Below, piece after piece: positions 37,296-51,484 of a stretch of 57,500 nt of DNA (position 1 is the first letter of the stretch; the number at the start of each line of letters is the position of its first letter). The translations under genes and the position numbers were made by a program. Under the pieces are notes generated by a model. That model did no database searches. It saw only the letters and a program-made list of their open reading frames with translations, and was not told where the DNA came from. The DNA is from Chrysomallon squamiferum (lineage: Eukaryota > Mollusca > Gastropoda > Neomphalida > Peltospiridae). The stretch lies in contig CM022676.1 of NCBI GenBank assembly GCA_012295275.1, positions 8,848,586-8,906,085 of the forward strand, read 5' to 3'.

Positions 37296-37378
37296 TTTGT
37301 TTGTTTGTTTGTTTACAATAATTAATAAACATTAAATATTTGGATATATGTCTAATAATATGGATCTCTCTTGGTTCA

Positions 37379-37431
<53 letters not shown>

Positions 37432-37484
37432 ATTATAGATTTAACAATTAATTTAAGCTATAGGTGCCAAATTTGTTTTTGTAG

Positions 37485-37535
37485 ATTAGTCGGCTTAATC
37501 CATATGTTAGCTGGTTGACCAACAATGACCACTGA
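37485..37535 (+). CDS. Alternative C-terminal tail exon, copy 6
   Basis: ISRLNPYVSWLTNNDH then TGA after TTTTTGTAG. One replacement (Gln to Arg) relative to copy 5; the frame is intact. Confidence 0.5.
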   Translation: MSRLNPYVSWLTNNDH

Positions 37536-38150
37536 AGTAATATTCGATGGACATTTGTTTGCAGTATTCCTGTTGCAGTTTGAAAACAAATTCTTTTTTC
37601 TTTGTAATTTTTTAGTAAACGCGATTATCAGATGTATAAAGTTTTTTTTCTTTGTTGTATTTTTTTTGTCATTTACACTCATGCTTTTAATGTGGTTTTA
37701 AATTCAAAGATTGTTACTGATTTATTTATTTATTTAATTATTTATATATTTATTTTATTTTATTTTATTTTAATTATTTATTTTTCTGTCTGTTTCATTT
37801 CAATTTATTTGATTTTTTTTTTTTTTTCACTTTTCTTCCTAGTTTATGTATTTATTTTTAATTTTTTTCTTCTTTTCTTTCGTTTATTTTGTTGATTTTG
37901 TTTATTTGCTTTGAATTATTTGTATGTTTGTTTTTAGGTCTTATCATGTACCATCAATTAAAAATAAGTTTAATACAGTTTTTACCAGATTATATTATGG
38001 AAACTATTTTAATAGTTTTTTATTATGATATTTATTGCTTAGATGCTATCATGACTCTAACTGAATGTATTTTTGTTTTTTGTTTTTATTCTGTAATGGA
38101 CCCTATCTTAACATTTTTCTGTTAAAATAGTTTGTACCTTTTGGCATCAT

Positions 38151-38182
<32 letters not shown>

Positions 38183-38263
38183 TAATTTATATATTTATTT
38201 AGTTATTTATTATTATTATTATTATTACTATTATTATTATCATCATTATTATTACTATTATTA

Positions 38264-38732
38264 TTTATAGTGTATTAAGTTACAAACATGTATTGCAACT
38301 CTAATAGTTCTCTTTTATACATAATGGTTACTTTTAATGTTTTGAAAAAATAAAAAGGTTTCGTTTAAGAAACTTGTGTAGTTATTTTTTATTTATTTAT
38401 TTTATTTTTGTTGTTGCTGTAGTTGTTGCTGCTGTTGTTGTTATGACAATTCTGCATCATCACAAAACTTCGTGTTTAACATTTCAGACCAATATGTACA
38501 CTTTTATTATTTTATTCTATTGTTTCTTAGTTGTTTTTTGTTGTTGTTTTCTTTTTGTATTTTGAATTCAGTTTTTGACTGACTTGAAGTATCTACCTAT
38601 GAATGTTTCTTTATGGGAAAGATTAAGTGTGTCCAGTAAAATATTAATATTTTAGTTAAGTTCTTAACTTGAGAAAAAATTACAAAATGTGAAAAATATG
38701 CATTAAAAATAGTTGTTAATAATAATAATAAC

Positions 38733-38764
<32 letters not shown>

Positions 38765-39151
38765 GGTGAATAATAATAATAAATAAATGAATAAACTTTA
38801 CTTACTTATTTATTTATATATTTATTTTCTCTTATTTTGTTTTATTTTATTGATTTATTTTATTTATTATTGTTATCATTTATTTTCCTTTAGGTATATC
38901 ATTTTTGTTGCAAGAACATTTAGCACTTGCTCAGGTAAATTCTGTTCTATATAATTTATATATCGGGGAAGACAGGCACCCATACAAATATACACACACA
39001 CACACACACATAATAATAATAATAATAATAAAAATAATAATAATAATAATAAAAAATATAATGTGAATAATAATAATAAATCAAACCGTAAATAAATGAA
39101 TAATGAATATTCTATTTATTTATTTTTGTCCTTTTGTTTGTTTGTTTTAAT

Positions 39152-39186
<35 letters not shown>

Positions 39187-40478
39187 TATACTTTGTTTTA
39201 CTTTCTTTTATTTTATTGATTTATTTTCATTTATTATTATTATAATTTATTTTTACTTTTACTTTTTTTTAAAAAGAAAAACGCCTTTTTAGCTCTATCA
39301 TTTTCGGTGAAAGAACATTTACAAGAAATGGAGATCAGTAGAGACATCATTATGTTTTTACTAACCTTTAGCACTTGCTCATTTAAATTCTATTCTATAA
39401 TTTATACATCAAAGGGAACACACAGACAAACACACACACACACACACACACGTTTTCGTAAACAACAACAACAATCATAATAATAAGGAGAGGAATAAGA
39501 CTAGCAGCAGCAGCAGCAGCAGAAACAGCAACAACAACAACAATAATAATAATGAAAAGAAAACTAAGCATCACTATAGATGGAATAAGGCTGATCTTTC
39601 ATCAAACTGTCACATGTTTTTTGAGAACGCTACAGTATGTTGAAATAATGACGTAAATTATATCTCCGTCGCTCATTACGAAATCAGTCAAGGTCACTAG
39701 AATTATCTTTTTGCAAGAAGAGGATTTCGATTTGGTAAAGTTTTGCATTTGTTATTTAAAATATCCCTTTCAGTTTTTCATATTTTTATTGTTATTATGA
39801 TTATGATTATGATTATGATTATTATCATTTATTTATTTATGTATTTTTTTATTTATCTATCTATTTATTTACTATTATTTTATTTTCTTAAAGACATTTG
39901 GAAACTACAGTTGTAAAATATAGGTTAAATGATTAAGTTATTTTATATTCTGCTTTTCAAACACTCTCCAGTAATTACATTTTTGTTTTGTTTATATATT
40001 TTTTTTGTTTTGTTTTTGTTTGACTATCGTATCATTTTCAATATAGCTGCCGAAAGAAAATGAATAGTTAGCTTTTTATGAAGATTCCTATTTTTTTTAA
40101 CTGTTACTTTTTTCTTGCAATTAGCCCTTTGAGAGGTATCGTATGTAAAGAAATAATTCCATTTATATATATATTTATTTATTTATTTTAAGTGAATAAA
40201 TATAGATATACATAAACAATATATTGACTCTAATAAAAGAAAGTACTAAATACTATAGGGTTTGAAAGTTGTCTGAAATGTAGCATCTGAAGTACCAAAT
40301 TAACCAACCATTTAAACAAATCAGTTCCCAAAAAAAAAAAAAAAAAAAAAAAAAGAACGTAAGAAAAAACGGAACACCGTGAAGCAGACGACAGCAGCTA
40401 AGACGGCATTCGGGAAGGTTCGGATTTATCCGCGTATTCGGCCGATATGATCCGAATACACACATTTGGCGACGTGAT
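38264..40478 (+). repeat. Second copy of the 2.2-kb intergenic block
   Basis: Counterpart of 33021-35235. It ends abruptly inside a MITE at GGCGACGTGAT, where sequence equivalent to 37670 onward restarts. Confidence 0.8.
39328..39382 (+). pseudogene. Leader-exon relic downstream of copy 6
   Basis: Same as the relic at 34072, inside the duplicated block. The donor is lost. Confidence 0.65.
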
Positions 40479-41463
40479 TTGTCATTTACACTCATGTTTT
40501 TAATGTGGTTTTAAGTTCAAAGATTGTTACTGATTTATTTATTTATTTAATTATATAATTTATTTTATTTTATTTTATTTTAATTATTTATTTTTCTGTC
40601 TGTTTCATTTCAGTTTATTTGATTTTTTTTTTTTTTTTCACTTCTTCCTAGTTTATGTATTTATTTTTAAATTTTTTCTTCTTTTCTTTCGTTTATTTTG
40701 TTGATTTTGCTTATTTGCTTTGAATTATTTATATGTTTGTTTTTAGGTCTTATCATGTACCATCAATTAAAAATAAGTTTAATACAGTTTTTACCAGATT
40801 ATATTATGGAAACTATTTTAATAGTTTTTTATTATGATATTTATTGCTTAGATGCTATCATGACTCTAACTGAATGTATTTTTGTTTTGTTTTTATTCTG
40901 TAATGGACCCTATCTTAACATTTTTCTGTTAAAATAGTTTGTACCTTTTGGCATCATTTATTTATTTATTTATTTATTTAATAATTTATATATTTATTTA
41001 GTTATTTATTATTATTATTATTATATTATTATTATTATTATTTATAGTGTATTAAGTTACAAATATGTATTTTAAATGTTATAGTTCTATTTTATACATA
41101 ACTGTTACCTTTAATGTTTTGAAAAATTAAAAAGGTTTTGTTTAAGAAACTTGTGTAGTTATTTTTTATTTATTTAGTTTATTTTTGTTGTTGCTGTAGT
41201 TGTTGCTGCTGTTGTTGTTATGACAATTCTGCATCATCACAAAAGTTCGTGTTTAACATTTCAGACCAATATGTACAATTTTATTAGATAATAATAATAC
41301 TAACATATTCTTAGACGGAATATCACAGAAAACCGCATTATAATAACATTGTTAACAACGTTCAACCACTTTTTAGTGTGTCCAGTAAAATACTAATACT
41401 TTAATTAAGTTCTAAAGTTGCGAAAAAATTACAAAATGCGAAAAATATGCATTAAAAACAGTT

Positions 41464-41504
<41 letters not shown>

Positions 41505-41749
41505 GAATAAACTTTACGTATTTACTTATTTATTTATTTATTTATTTATTTATATATATATATATATATTATTTTATTTTGTTTTATTTTATTGATTTAT
41601 TTTATTTATTATTATTATCATTTATTTTCCTTTAGGTATATCATTTTTGTTGCAAGAACATTTAGCACTTGCACAGGTAAAGTCTGTTCTATATAATTTA
41701 TATATTAGGGGGAAGACAGGCACCCATACAATTATACACACACACACAC

Positions 41750-41813
<64 letters not shown>

Positions 41814-41890
41814 TAATAATAATAATAACAATAAATATAATGTGAATAATAATAATAATAAATCAAACCGTAAATAAATGAATAATGAAT
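40479..41890 (+). repeat. Third, partial copy of the unit 6 downstream block
   Basis: Begins at TTTGTCATTTACACTCATG, equivalent to 37668, and runs through the 3' flank to a start-less leader relic at about 41641-41685. Long AAT (41751-41831) and TTTA arrays are embedded. It then jumps to sequence normally found just before exon 3. Confidence 0.75.
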
Positions 41891-42721
41891 AACAAATTTA
41901 GTAATCAGTAATATAATAAAAAGAAAATATTTTAAACATTTCGTTTTTCAGGAAGATTAAAAAACCTAGAAACAGAGTACATTATTTAATGTATATAGTT
42001 TATTTTGTTCTTTCTTGTATTTTTCAAATCAGTTATATGTTCCTGTTTTTAAATTCAAAGACTATTTTTTATTTTATTTTTTTATTTTATTTTACATTAT
42101 TTTATTTTAATTAGTTATTGATGTGTTTGTGTCATTTCAGTTTATTTCTATTATTTCACTTTTTTTCCTAATTTATCTATTTATTTTTTTATACTTTTAT
42201 TGATTATTTGTTTTCTTCTTCTGTTTCATTTATTTTATTCATTTCATTTATTTCCTATGATTTATTTATTTCTTTGTTTTTAGTTTCATAAATTATTATT
42301 TTTTATTATAATAGTTTTTTTTTTATCAGATGATATAATAGATACTATTTTAATGCATTTTTTATTATAATATTTTTTGCTTAGATGGTATCACGAATCT
42401 AATTGAATGTTGTTGTATTTTTTACTCTGTTATGGACCGTATCTTAAACAATTTCTGTTAGAAAGGTTTGTATTTTTTTAATAATTTTTTTTGCTTTATT
42501 TTATTTATTTATTTATTCGTTTATTTATTTATTTATTTATCTATTTATTTATTATTTATTTATTTATTTATTTATTTATTACTGTTATTATTATTATTAT
42601 TATTAATAGTGCATTAAATAACAAACTCACGATTTGCAAATGTAATAGTTCTATTTTATACATTATGGTTACTGTTAATGTTTTGAAAAAAATAAAAAGT
42701 TTTGTTTACGAAACTTGTGTT

Positions 42722-42752
<31 letters not shown>

Positions 42753-42780
42753 CTGTAGTATTTACAATTAAATAAAATCA
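41891..42780 (+). pseudogene. Partial unit with exon 3 and 3' flank but no Ig exon
   Basis: AACATTTCGTTTTTCAG precedes an exon 3 beginning GAAGATTAAAAAACC (about 41952). The usual TTTATT stretch, a TTTTTGCTTAGATGGTATCA block and AATAAA at 42691 follow. Leader, Ig and tail exons are absent. Its layout resembles the inverted fragment at 2120-3170. Confidence 0.65.
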
Positions 42781-42855
42781 AATTATCTTTGCCGGCGAGT
42801 TTTGTCTGGTGGTTCTGTGAATTATTTTCTTTACAAAATAATATATATATATATA

Positions 42856-43289
42856 CAGGGTGTCCCAGAAGTCACGCACCATGAAGATTTTTATTTAGAT
42901 ACATATGAATAAAAATTTTATTAATAATAATCATAAAAATGCTCAAATTGTTTGCCCTCTGCATTGATACATACTTCAATTCTCTTTATAAAACTGTTTT
43001 TTACTCTGTTGAGGGTTTCGCTACTAATTTTTTGACATTCAATTGTTATTGCATCTTTCAAATCATTAAGAGTTCGTGGACGATTCTGGTAAACAACAGA
43101 TTTAAGATGTCCCCAAAGAAAATAGTCAAGAGGTGACAGATCTGGTGATCGAGGTGGCCACTCCACAGGACCTCTTCGCCCAATCCATCTGTCAGGAAAA
43201 GTCTGATTCAGGATATAATATAATAAAAAATAAAAAAAAATAAAAATATTATATACATGTATATGGTGCGCGACTTCTGGGACACTCTG
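42856..43289 (-). mobile_element. Internally deleted mariner-type transposon
   Basis: The ends CAGGGTGTCCCAGAAGTCAC and (reverse complement of the right end) CAGAGTGTCCCAGAAGTCGC are 27-bp inverted repeats with two mismatches. TA flanks both sides (42854-42855, 43290-43291), so the insertion is complete at both borders. Only 434 bases remain. The minus-strand frame 42921-43166 encodes the transposase C-terminal part. Confidence 0.9.
42921..43166 (-). pseudogene. Mariner-type transposase C-terminal fragment
   Basis: The frame (81 codons, running into the element's interior) contains WPPRSPDLSPLDYFLWGHLK, typical of Tc1/mariner transposases around the last catalytic acidic residue, then NRPRTLNDLKDAI and a C-terminal region. 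The N-terminal DNA-binding domain and earlier catalytic residues are missing, so it cannot be active by itself. It acts in the nucleus on the element's own ends when full length. Confidence 0.85.
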
Positions 43290-43420
43290 TATATATTGTT
43301 TTGTAAAATTATGTATACATTATAAACGTGTGTGTGTGTAGCTGTGTATGTGTGTCTGTGTGTGAAATGTAAGATCGTTTCTGTGGCTCTGCAAGTAAAA
43401 GGTCGCCACGCATTGTGATA

Positions 43421-43500
43421 ATGAATATTCATGAGAATGTGACGTTGAGTTGGCGATGCGCTGTTAATAATAATCATTTTTTTAGATTCAGTGGATCAAG
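43421..43500 (+). pseudogene. Orphan Ig-like exon remnant before copy 7
   Basis: Same conserved block as at 9036, 14684, 21162 and 29346, with the T-run frameshift. It shows that the block belonged to the unit before the oldest split in the array. Confidence 0.45.
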
Positions 43501-43599
43501 CGCGTATCTCTTTTCGAAGCACGAAGAACATATTTTATAAAAGTTATTTATGTATTCGTATACAGTAACATGTTAAAAAAATTAATAATAATTTATTGA

Positions 43600-44150
43600 A
43601 CTATTTTGCGAAAGTCCAATCTACAATGAACCGTTTTGCGAAAGTAATATCACTAATTCAGTAGCTTTATGTGTTTTGATTTTTTTGTTGTTGTTTTTTT
43701 AACAGCAAAACGTTTACTGTATTAGGCGCTATTGTCATGTTTAAAAATCATTCAAATATTTCGTTATTTCCATAATAAACAATTCATTGAATTAACTGTA
43801 ACATTATTTTCTCAAAACATTTTGTTACTTATACTATTTTACATTATATTAGAAACTAAATTAATGATAAGTACTCAAAATTATTGATTTGTAATATGTG
43901 AATTAATAACGTCATTTTTGAAAAATTGTTAAACAAACTTTTTATTTTCTTTGTAAATTCACTGAAAATAGTTATAGTATTATTTTCTCAAAAGATTTAC
44001 ATATTTACCCTATTTTCTAGAAGTAATAGACCAGTTTTTCGGCAAACAATTCACTGGAATAAGTCAGTACTTTCGCAATAAATTCAGCCATATTAGCTAC
44101 CTTTTTCGCAAACAGTTCAGTATATTAGCGACTTTCCAGCAAATTATTAT
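43600..44150. other. Decayed leader-to-Ig intron of copy 7
   Basis: Degenerate minisatellite-like words (TTTCGCAAA, AATTCAGT, TATTAGCTAC) appear toward the right end. No leader exon is recognisable. Confidence 0.5.
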
Positions 44151-44207
44151 TGAAAGAGAAACATAATTGCTGTATTTTATTTTTGCATTTTAAGACTTTT
44201 CTTCCAG

Positions 44208-44554
44208 CATTTTCGCTGTCTTTTTCGACCTCGGCCCCGACTGCCGTAAAAATCGGCCGCAATCAGACTTTTCCGTGTACTGTAACAGATGCCGACGCTC
44301 TGGCAGCTATGTTACATATCTTTGCTGACATCTACGTTCGTTACATTTAATCAGGCACTTGAATCGGGTAGACACGAAAAACATTATCAGCCTTAAGGCT
44401 ACATAGGTGTCTGTGGGGAACGAACTGATGGTCCTCAAGGCTTTAATATATTGTAACCATTGAAAAAGGTGACTGAGATTGAACATAAAACATGGTGGTG
44501 TGATGAATGTCTTTCCAATATAATTAGCAGTAACATAAGAGGGACGGGAAAAAG
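44208..44554 (+). pseudogene. Decayed single-Ig gene, array copy 7
   Basis: The acceptor CTTTTCTTCCAG is intact and the frame opens like the others (SLSFSTSAPTAVKIGRNQ, then TFPCT), but a stop occurs at 44348 (RYI-stop). Later parts are recognisable only in other frames: GYIGVCGERTDG, and further on EIEHKTWWCDECLS with the sequence for the NVT region lost. There is no leader exon upstream. An exon 3 remnant (TTTTGCAG/GAAGATTAAC) is at about 44838 and a degraded tail-exon region at about 46100-46205. This is the oldest copy and clearly dead. Confidence 0.85.
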
Positions 44555-44568
44555 GTATATATAAAAAC

Positions 44569-44604
<36 letters not shown>

Positions 44605-44724
44605 AAGTGATAGTTTTAAGCCTATTTAAATTAAAAAATTGTTTTTTTTTGTGTGTATATATATACTTCACATAAGTGAAAACTATTTGCTTTATAATTA
44701 CTAACAGGTCATGTACTACACAGT

Positions 44725-44730
<6 letters not shown>

Positions 44731-44771
<41 letters not shown>
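44731..44771. repeat. A homopolymer run
   Basis: About 41 A residues in the intron of copy 7, a likely unreliable assembly point. Confidence 0.9.
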
Positions 44772-44773
<2 letters not shown>

Positions 44774-44877
44774 AAATTATGATAACAACAAAGTAACATT
44801 GAATATTATAAAAAGAAAGTTTTAAGGAATTTTGCAGGAAGATTAACTTTTTTTTTTTGCATTATTTTATTATTCGT

Positions 44878-44937
<60 letters not shown>

Positions 44938-45139
44938 ATAGAAAGTTTTAACTCAGTTTTGTAGGTTCTATTTTATATATATGGTTACTGTTAATCAAAA
45001 AAATAAAAAAGTTTTGTTTAGGATTTGTGTTAAATTTTTTTTTTTTGTCTATTTAAATTTATTTTGCTAGTCAAAAAGTGATTTGTGTTATTTATTTATT
45101 TATTTCGACAAATGTAAAATATTTACATTTGAATATAAA

Positions 45140-46029
<890 letters not shown>

Positions 46030-46258
46030 TTTATATATATATATGCTATTACTATAAAATTCATCTACGGGTGCCAAATTAATGGAAAATATTTGTTTTC
46101 ACGTTAGCCTTTTAATTCAGATGTTAACAGCTGTGAACATTAATCACCGTTAAAGTCATATTTGAAGAAGATTTGTTTATATCGTTTCTGTTGCAGTTTG
46201 AATTTGACCTTTTTTCCTATGACAGTTATTTGTTCTGAATGATAATGTTATCGTATTA

Positions 46259-46301
<43 letters not shown>

Positions 46302-46324
46302 ATTAATTATTATTATTATTATTA

Positions 46325-46356
<32 letters not shown>

Positions 46357-46763
46357 ATTTCACACATTGTCAGCATAAAGAATTGATTCGCAGAATAAAG
46401 GAATCACCTGTTAAAAATAGTATTTATTTATTTATTTGTTATTATTATTATGATTATTATAATAATTATCATCATTATTATTCTTGTTGTTGCTGTTGTT
46501 ATTATTATCATTATTTATATTATTATTATTTTTATTATTGTTATTATTATTGTTGTTACTATAATTATTATTATTATTATTATTATTAACTTATAAAAAC
46601 TAATGAATGTTTATGTGTATGTGTATATACATACATACATACATACATATACATAGGTATACATACATAGCCAGTGAACAGAAAATTATGTAATTTTCAT
46701 TTTGAATTTTATTTCTATCTATATACTACTTTTTATTTTATATTTATTGTTATTTCTCTTTGT

Positions 46764-46819
<56 letters not shown>

Positions 46820-46821
46820 CA

Positions 46822-46864
<43 letters not shown>

Positions 46865-47150
46865 CTTAAATGAATAAGGTTTTAGAAAAAAGGTTTACTT
46901 CAGCAACAAGGAACAATAATTATACATTTACTAATTTATTGTAAAGTTTTGATTGTGTAACCCTTTCTCCAGACAATTATTCATCTCTCTCTCTGGAACA
47001 TACTACATCAGTCTTCTTGTAGTGGCTACCTCATATGTAACATTTACCTCCTGCTGTGCAGTGATTTTTCTGTAACATTATGTACTTCGTGTTAGTAAGC
47101 TGATATTTCATATATAGCAATAATTAACACAGCTACTGTTCAATGTACGG
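46030..47150. repeat. End of the Ig array and microsatellite-rich spacer
   Basis: 46046-46205 still matches the tail-exon region of the units (GGGTGCCAAATTAATG to CTGTTGCAGTTTGAA). After it come ATT, AGT, CATA, AAT and AAAT tracts and no gene. Confidence 0.7.
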
Positions 47151-47470
47151 AATTATTTTAATATTCAGAAATCGTTTATAAGTTGATATATTTTAATATC
47201 TGAAAATGTTTATCATATTAAAAAGCATAATTGAAAAATATTTTAGGTATTTTGAAATGTTGAAGATATTATTTGGTAATATTGTAGGCATCTGGATATT
47301 TTTGTAGATATTCAGAAATATTATGAATATCTCGATTTGTGGCTCATATTTGGAAATGTTATAGATAATTAGAATCACCATATCTATAAAGGCTGTAGAT
47401 TATACGGAATTTTGTAGATACTTGGAAAGGTTGTAGGATCTGGAAATGTATGTGTCAGACGTGTAAACAT
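47150..47470. repeat. Degenerate short tandem motif
   Basis: Words such as TTTGGAAATGTT, GTAGATATTCAGAAAT and GTAGATACTTGGAAAG recur every 20-30 bases. The motif straddles the left border of the 4-kb duplication and may have helped it form. Confidence 0.5.
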
Positions 47471-48116
47471 TTAGAAACAGTCAATTAAATTGCTTACTGC
47501 CACAGAACAAGTTATTGTGTTTCCATTGATGTGACAACTTTCACATTCAGAATTGTGGATGACAACCACGTGTTTTTTTGCTGAAAGTTTTACCAATCAT
47601 TTGAAACTGACATGTAAATAACACGAATAGCATCGATACCAGGAAAGCCATTATTCGGTATTTTGTATTTTCTTTTGCGTATAATACACAAGGCCTCCAC
47701 TGCATTCTGTACATTAGACAATATTATCTTTTTTTTTCTTTTTTTTTTTTTTTTTTTTTCCTTTTCTGAATAATTAGTGAGTTGTTGATCTGTGAATGAA
47801 AGTGTATAAGTACATTTTAATTCAAATGATTACCATGGACACCATTTTTTCATTTCGGGTCTTATGGTAAGTGTGAAAAGAACTATCCTCACTATGAGCT
47901 CTTCTTTTACCAGTTAATGATAATGAATCATTTATATGTTACTAGCTAAAACAAAATCAGTAGTGTTTGCTAACCCACAAGGGTTTTTCTTTTCCTATAT
48001 ATTGTAAATCTTGACAACACAATCATTGTAAATATTCTTTGTAAAAAGAATGCTATATTGATTATCATAACACAAATAATAATAATAATAATCAGTATAC
48101 TACTACTAATAAAGAC

Positions 48117-48148
<32 letters not shown>

Positions 48149-51100
48149 GAGATATCTATTATTCAAAGAACTAAATTCTTCATCTTATTACAACTGTTGT
48201 TACAAAAACTACTACTACTAAAACTTACATAAATATTCTCGCAGTTTACACGTTGCTTTTGAGCTGATAAGAAACTATTTAGCGTTAACTGTAACATTAT
48301 CACAAGTGTCATCAATGAGATCACACCCTTCCCATCATTGATGTCATGAACAACTGGTAGAATTCGAGAATTTAAGCACCCATAAGGTTTCTCTCACAGA
48401 CACAAGTTCCTGATTAAAAGAAAACAAAAGAAAAAAAAACAACACAGGAAGAATGGTGATAGTTAAAAGCAAGGTATAAAGACATTCTTCTTTTGATTGG
48501 TATTAAAATAAGGCATAGAATAATCTACTATTTCAACATGAAGTAAAGGAAAGAAATATTAAACAGAAAGTTCACATGATGCCATACACCTGAGCAAATA
48601 TTACCCTATCGTAAGGAACTGTTTATAACGGAAAATAATTATTTAACTGAGTAAAATAAATCAAATGTACATCAAACTCTTAATTTTGTTCATGATTATT
48701 GTATATTTATTGTAGCACTCGGCTTTAAACTTCGAAAAGATGTTGAGTTAAAGCTAAGAAAGCAGACGATGAAAAGAAACAAACCATTAGCACACTGCCC
48801 TCTATGTGAACAGTGAGATGGACAGGAAACTCTGATGACTTTAGTCAGTATCGATTCTTTCCCTTTTGTCTTATGAAAATCTTCATTCATAACTGCTTCA
48901 TTTACGCAAGAAGATTTCACATTTTCTATCGCTGATTCAGCAAAGATGGTTTGCCCAGAATCCTGAATAACAGAAAACTAATTTCATTTACTAGAATATG
49001 TTTCGTTTTTACTTTTTTGCAGAGCTGATACATCTTCAGTCTTCTGTGTATTATTTCTTATTGAAGGGAAAGGGAATATAAATGTCAAGTTTCTTCTGAA
49101 TAGAAAGTGTGCAGCAGATTTATGTTCTCTTAGTTTTTAATCATATGTATGAACCAGTGAACTTGTAGTTCAAAAATATATTAAGAATATTGTTTTAATA
49201 AGTAATTAACATTTTTAAAAAATGTCTTTCTTTCTCTTTATTTGCATTGTTTAATTCCACTAACACCATGTTAATTCTCTGAGAAAGTGTAGATGGACTG
49301 ATTCCAGTTTCAACAAACAACTGTTATAAATGTAAACATTTTATCTTGTTGCTTAGAAGGACAAACAAAAGCAGATATCATGGCTATCTGCACATCATGA
49401 ACAGGATTGTTGCAATCCGTATAACTGTCATACAGGGCAGGTTTGTAAATCTTCTGTCTGCTGTTGCACGCCAGTCCAACCTAACTTCTTTGAGAGGATT
49501 CTCACCACGTCTTCGTATAGTTTTGAATCGAGCTCGAAATCATTGGCAGCGTTTATAAAGTTACAGTGACGACAGAACACATAAAATAATTGGTGAGATA
49601 TGAGGTCAAAACCTGGAGGCCTTGTCCATCTGAACTAAAAATTAAGATTTCAGAAGTTTGTATTTTAACCATTATGCTGTATGAAGAAATAATCAAATCC
49701 TCACCATGGTGTCAAATATACAGTCTTCCAGATTTCCACCCACAAATTTGCTTTGAACTGATTGACACTTTTTTGATTGTGAGAATAATTTCTTACATAT
49801 CCCTGCTGCTAGGGATTTTGTTATGGTCTGTGTAGTATTTGATACATCCTGTGGCAAAAAGTGAAGAAAAAATGTAAATACTGACACATATCTCACTTAA
49901 CAGAAATTACAAAAAATAATAATAATGACAAGAACAGTAGCTCTGGAAATTCAAATTCAGAAAGCCAAAGCTAAATTAGGAGTGCCATTTAGTAGAACTT
50001 CTCCACCCTAAATTCAATCATTATATATTATTCACGTTATTCTATTTGGGAACAGGGAAATGCAATCTCTTGAGTACAGGGTTGTTGTACCAGTTGATCA
50101 AGATAGAACAAAGTATGGGTATTTGTATGTTGAAGGAGAAACACAAAGAGAGAGAATGTTAAGAGGTGATCAATTTGCTGTCAATTCAGCTCAACATAAT
50201 GCACCAACAGACTCACTCTTTTTTTCTGGAACTGCTGTGAACATTGTCTTTACTTTCAGCATAAGTGATAGATCTCTTTTTCTTGCGAGCTCGGAACATG
50301 CATTTTCTCCTGTTTGGTTTTTCCACTGTTTTAGGTTTGATAGGCTTGACAGAACTCACGCTCCGCTATTGTTTCGTCGCAGGGCGGATGTTTACATTTC
50401 ATTTGTTTAGGACAATAACACAGGAATGAAACATCTTTCCACTTCCTGAGTGTGTTGCAGTAGTTATTTCTCAATAAGAGATTCTCCGAATCAAATAATC
50501 TGTCAGAACATTAAACTGTGTCACTTGTTTGACATATCCATCATGCTCACATCAGAAAATATTAACAGAATACAATACCACTTCTACCATTATTATTATT
50601 ATCATCAGGACAACTTACTATGCCATACCTAATCATAACAGCACATCTGGATACATATATTTTTCAAAACATACCGTACTTTATTCATAATAATAAAAAA
50701 ATAAAAAAAATAAAAATGATGGCAAAAAGAAAAGAAAAGAAAAAAGAAACAAATTAAATTAATAATTTCTGACAAGTACTTCCAAGAGTTCACGAAGTCC
50801 TTTTCATTTTTTTTCGGCAGCTTGTCACTACCACGCAGATATCTTTTCCCTGTACCAAGTTCTTCACAGATACCTCTTGTACTTTTATAATCCAGGATAT
50901 GAAGGGTAGATGAACACATTTATGAATTTGTTGTTAAAATATATACGTAAGAGAACTCTTGCTTCTGTAGGAAAGTATACCTCGGTGGAAAAAGAAGGAA
51001 CAGAAATGACGAGAAGAAAATTTAGGACGTCTGATGGTAATTAAATTAATCCGATTTGTATTACCATTATGAAAAGAAAACTGAAAAGTAAAACACACTG

Positions 51101-51346
51101 CATATGTCTTGTTTATTCTTTTATTTTGTCACATACTGACTGTGTGTTTTTCAACTGAACTAATGAGTCTGTCAGACAGACACACAGACAAACACACACA
51201 CGAACACACATACACAAAAATAAAATAGAAATAAGATTATAATCAAATAACACTAATAAAGATCAGAAAACATGTGTAATCTGTTATTACTTGCTTTATA
51301 TTAAATTACATCTAAAAATGAAGATAATCTGATTTCTATAGCATTA
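47361..51346. repeat. Left copy of a 4-kb tandem duplication
   Basis: Begins AGATAATTAGAATCACCATA and is followed directly by the second copy beginning with the same words at 51347. Sequence is collinear apart from indels and triplet-repeat changes. Confidence 0.9.
47498..50881 (-). pseudogene. VWDE-like exons, left duplicate, broken
   Basis: Exons on the minus strand, in transcription order: 50780-50881 (TRGICEELGTGKRYL, end of a vWD domain), 50217-50360, 49705-49848, 49506-49634, a possible small exon near 49300, 48785-48962 (first half of an EGF-like domain), 48229-48409 (second half plus IPT-like start) and about 47498-47705 (IPT-like end). Several lesions are visible. The EGF exon 2 reads GTCVCERNLMGA then TAA, losing the last EGF cysteine. 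A base is missing in GATGGGAAGGG, and AAATAG replaces the AAATAT of the other copy. The exon ending at 50217 has lost its phase, and the last exon has an extra T in GATTGG giving a stop. It is a duplicate decaying under no constraint. Confidence 0.65.
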
Positions 51347-51484
51347 TGAAGATAATTAGAATCACCATATCTACAAAGGCTGTAGATTATACGGAATGTT
51401 GTAGATACTTGGAAAGGTTGTAGGATCTGGAAATGTATGTGTCAGACGTGTAAACATTTAGAAATAGTCAATTAAGTTGCTTAC

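Noticed and set aside
37889-38125. Frame containing LPDYIMETILIVFYYDIYCLDAIMTLTE, possibly a membrane or cytoplasmic exon
   Set aside because: Equivalent segments in units 1-4 carry stops and frame changes; it fits conserved 3' non-coding sequence better.
42939-43136. Plus-strand frame across the mariner remnant
   Set aside because: It is the antisense of the transposase fragment, which has clear family motifs.
49346-49558. Plus-strand frames within the VWDE-like duplicates (also 50060-50410 and 54259-54513)
   Set aside because: They lie opposite or across minus-strand exons and are not kept equally in both copies.
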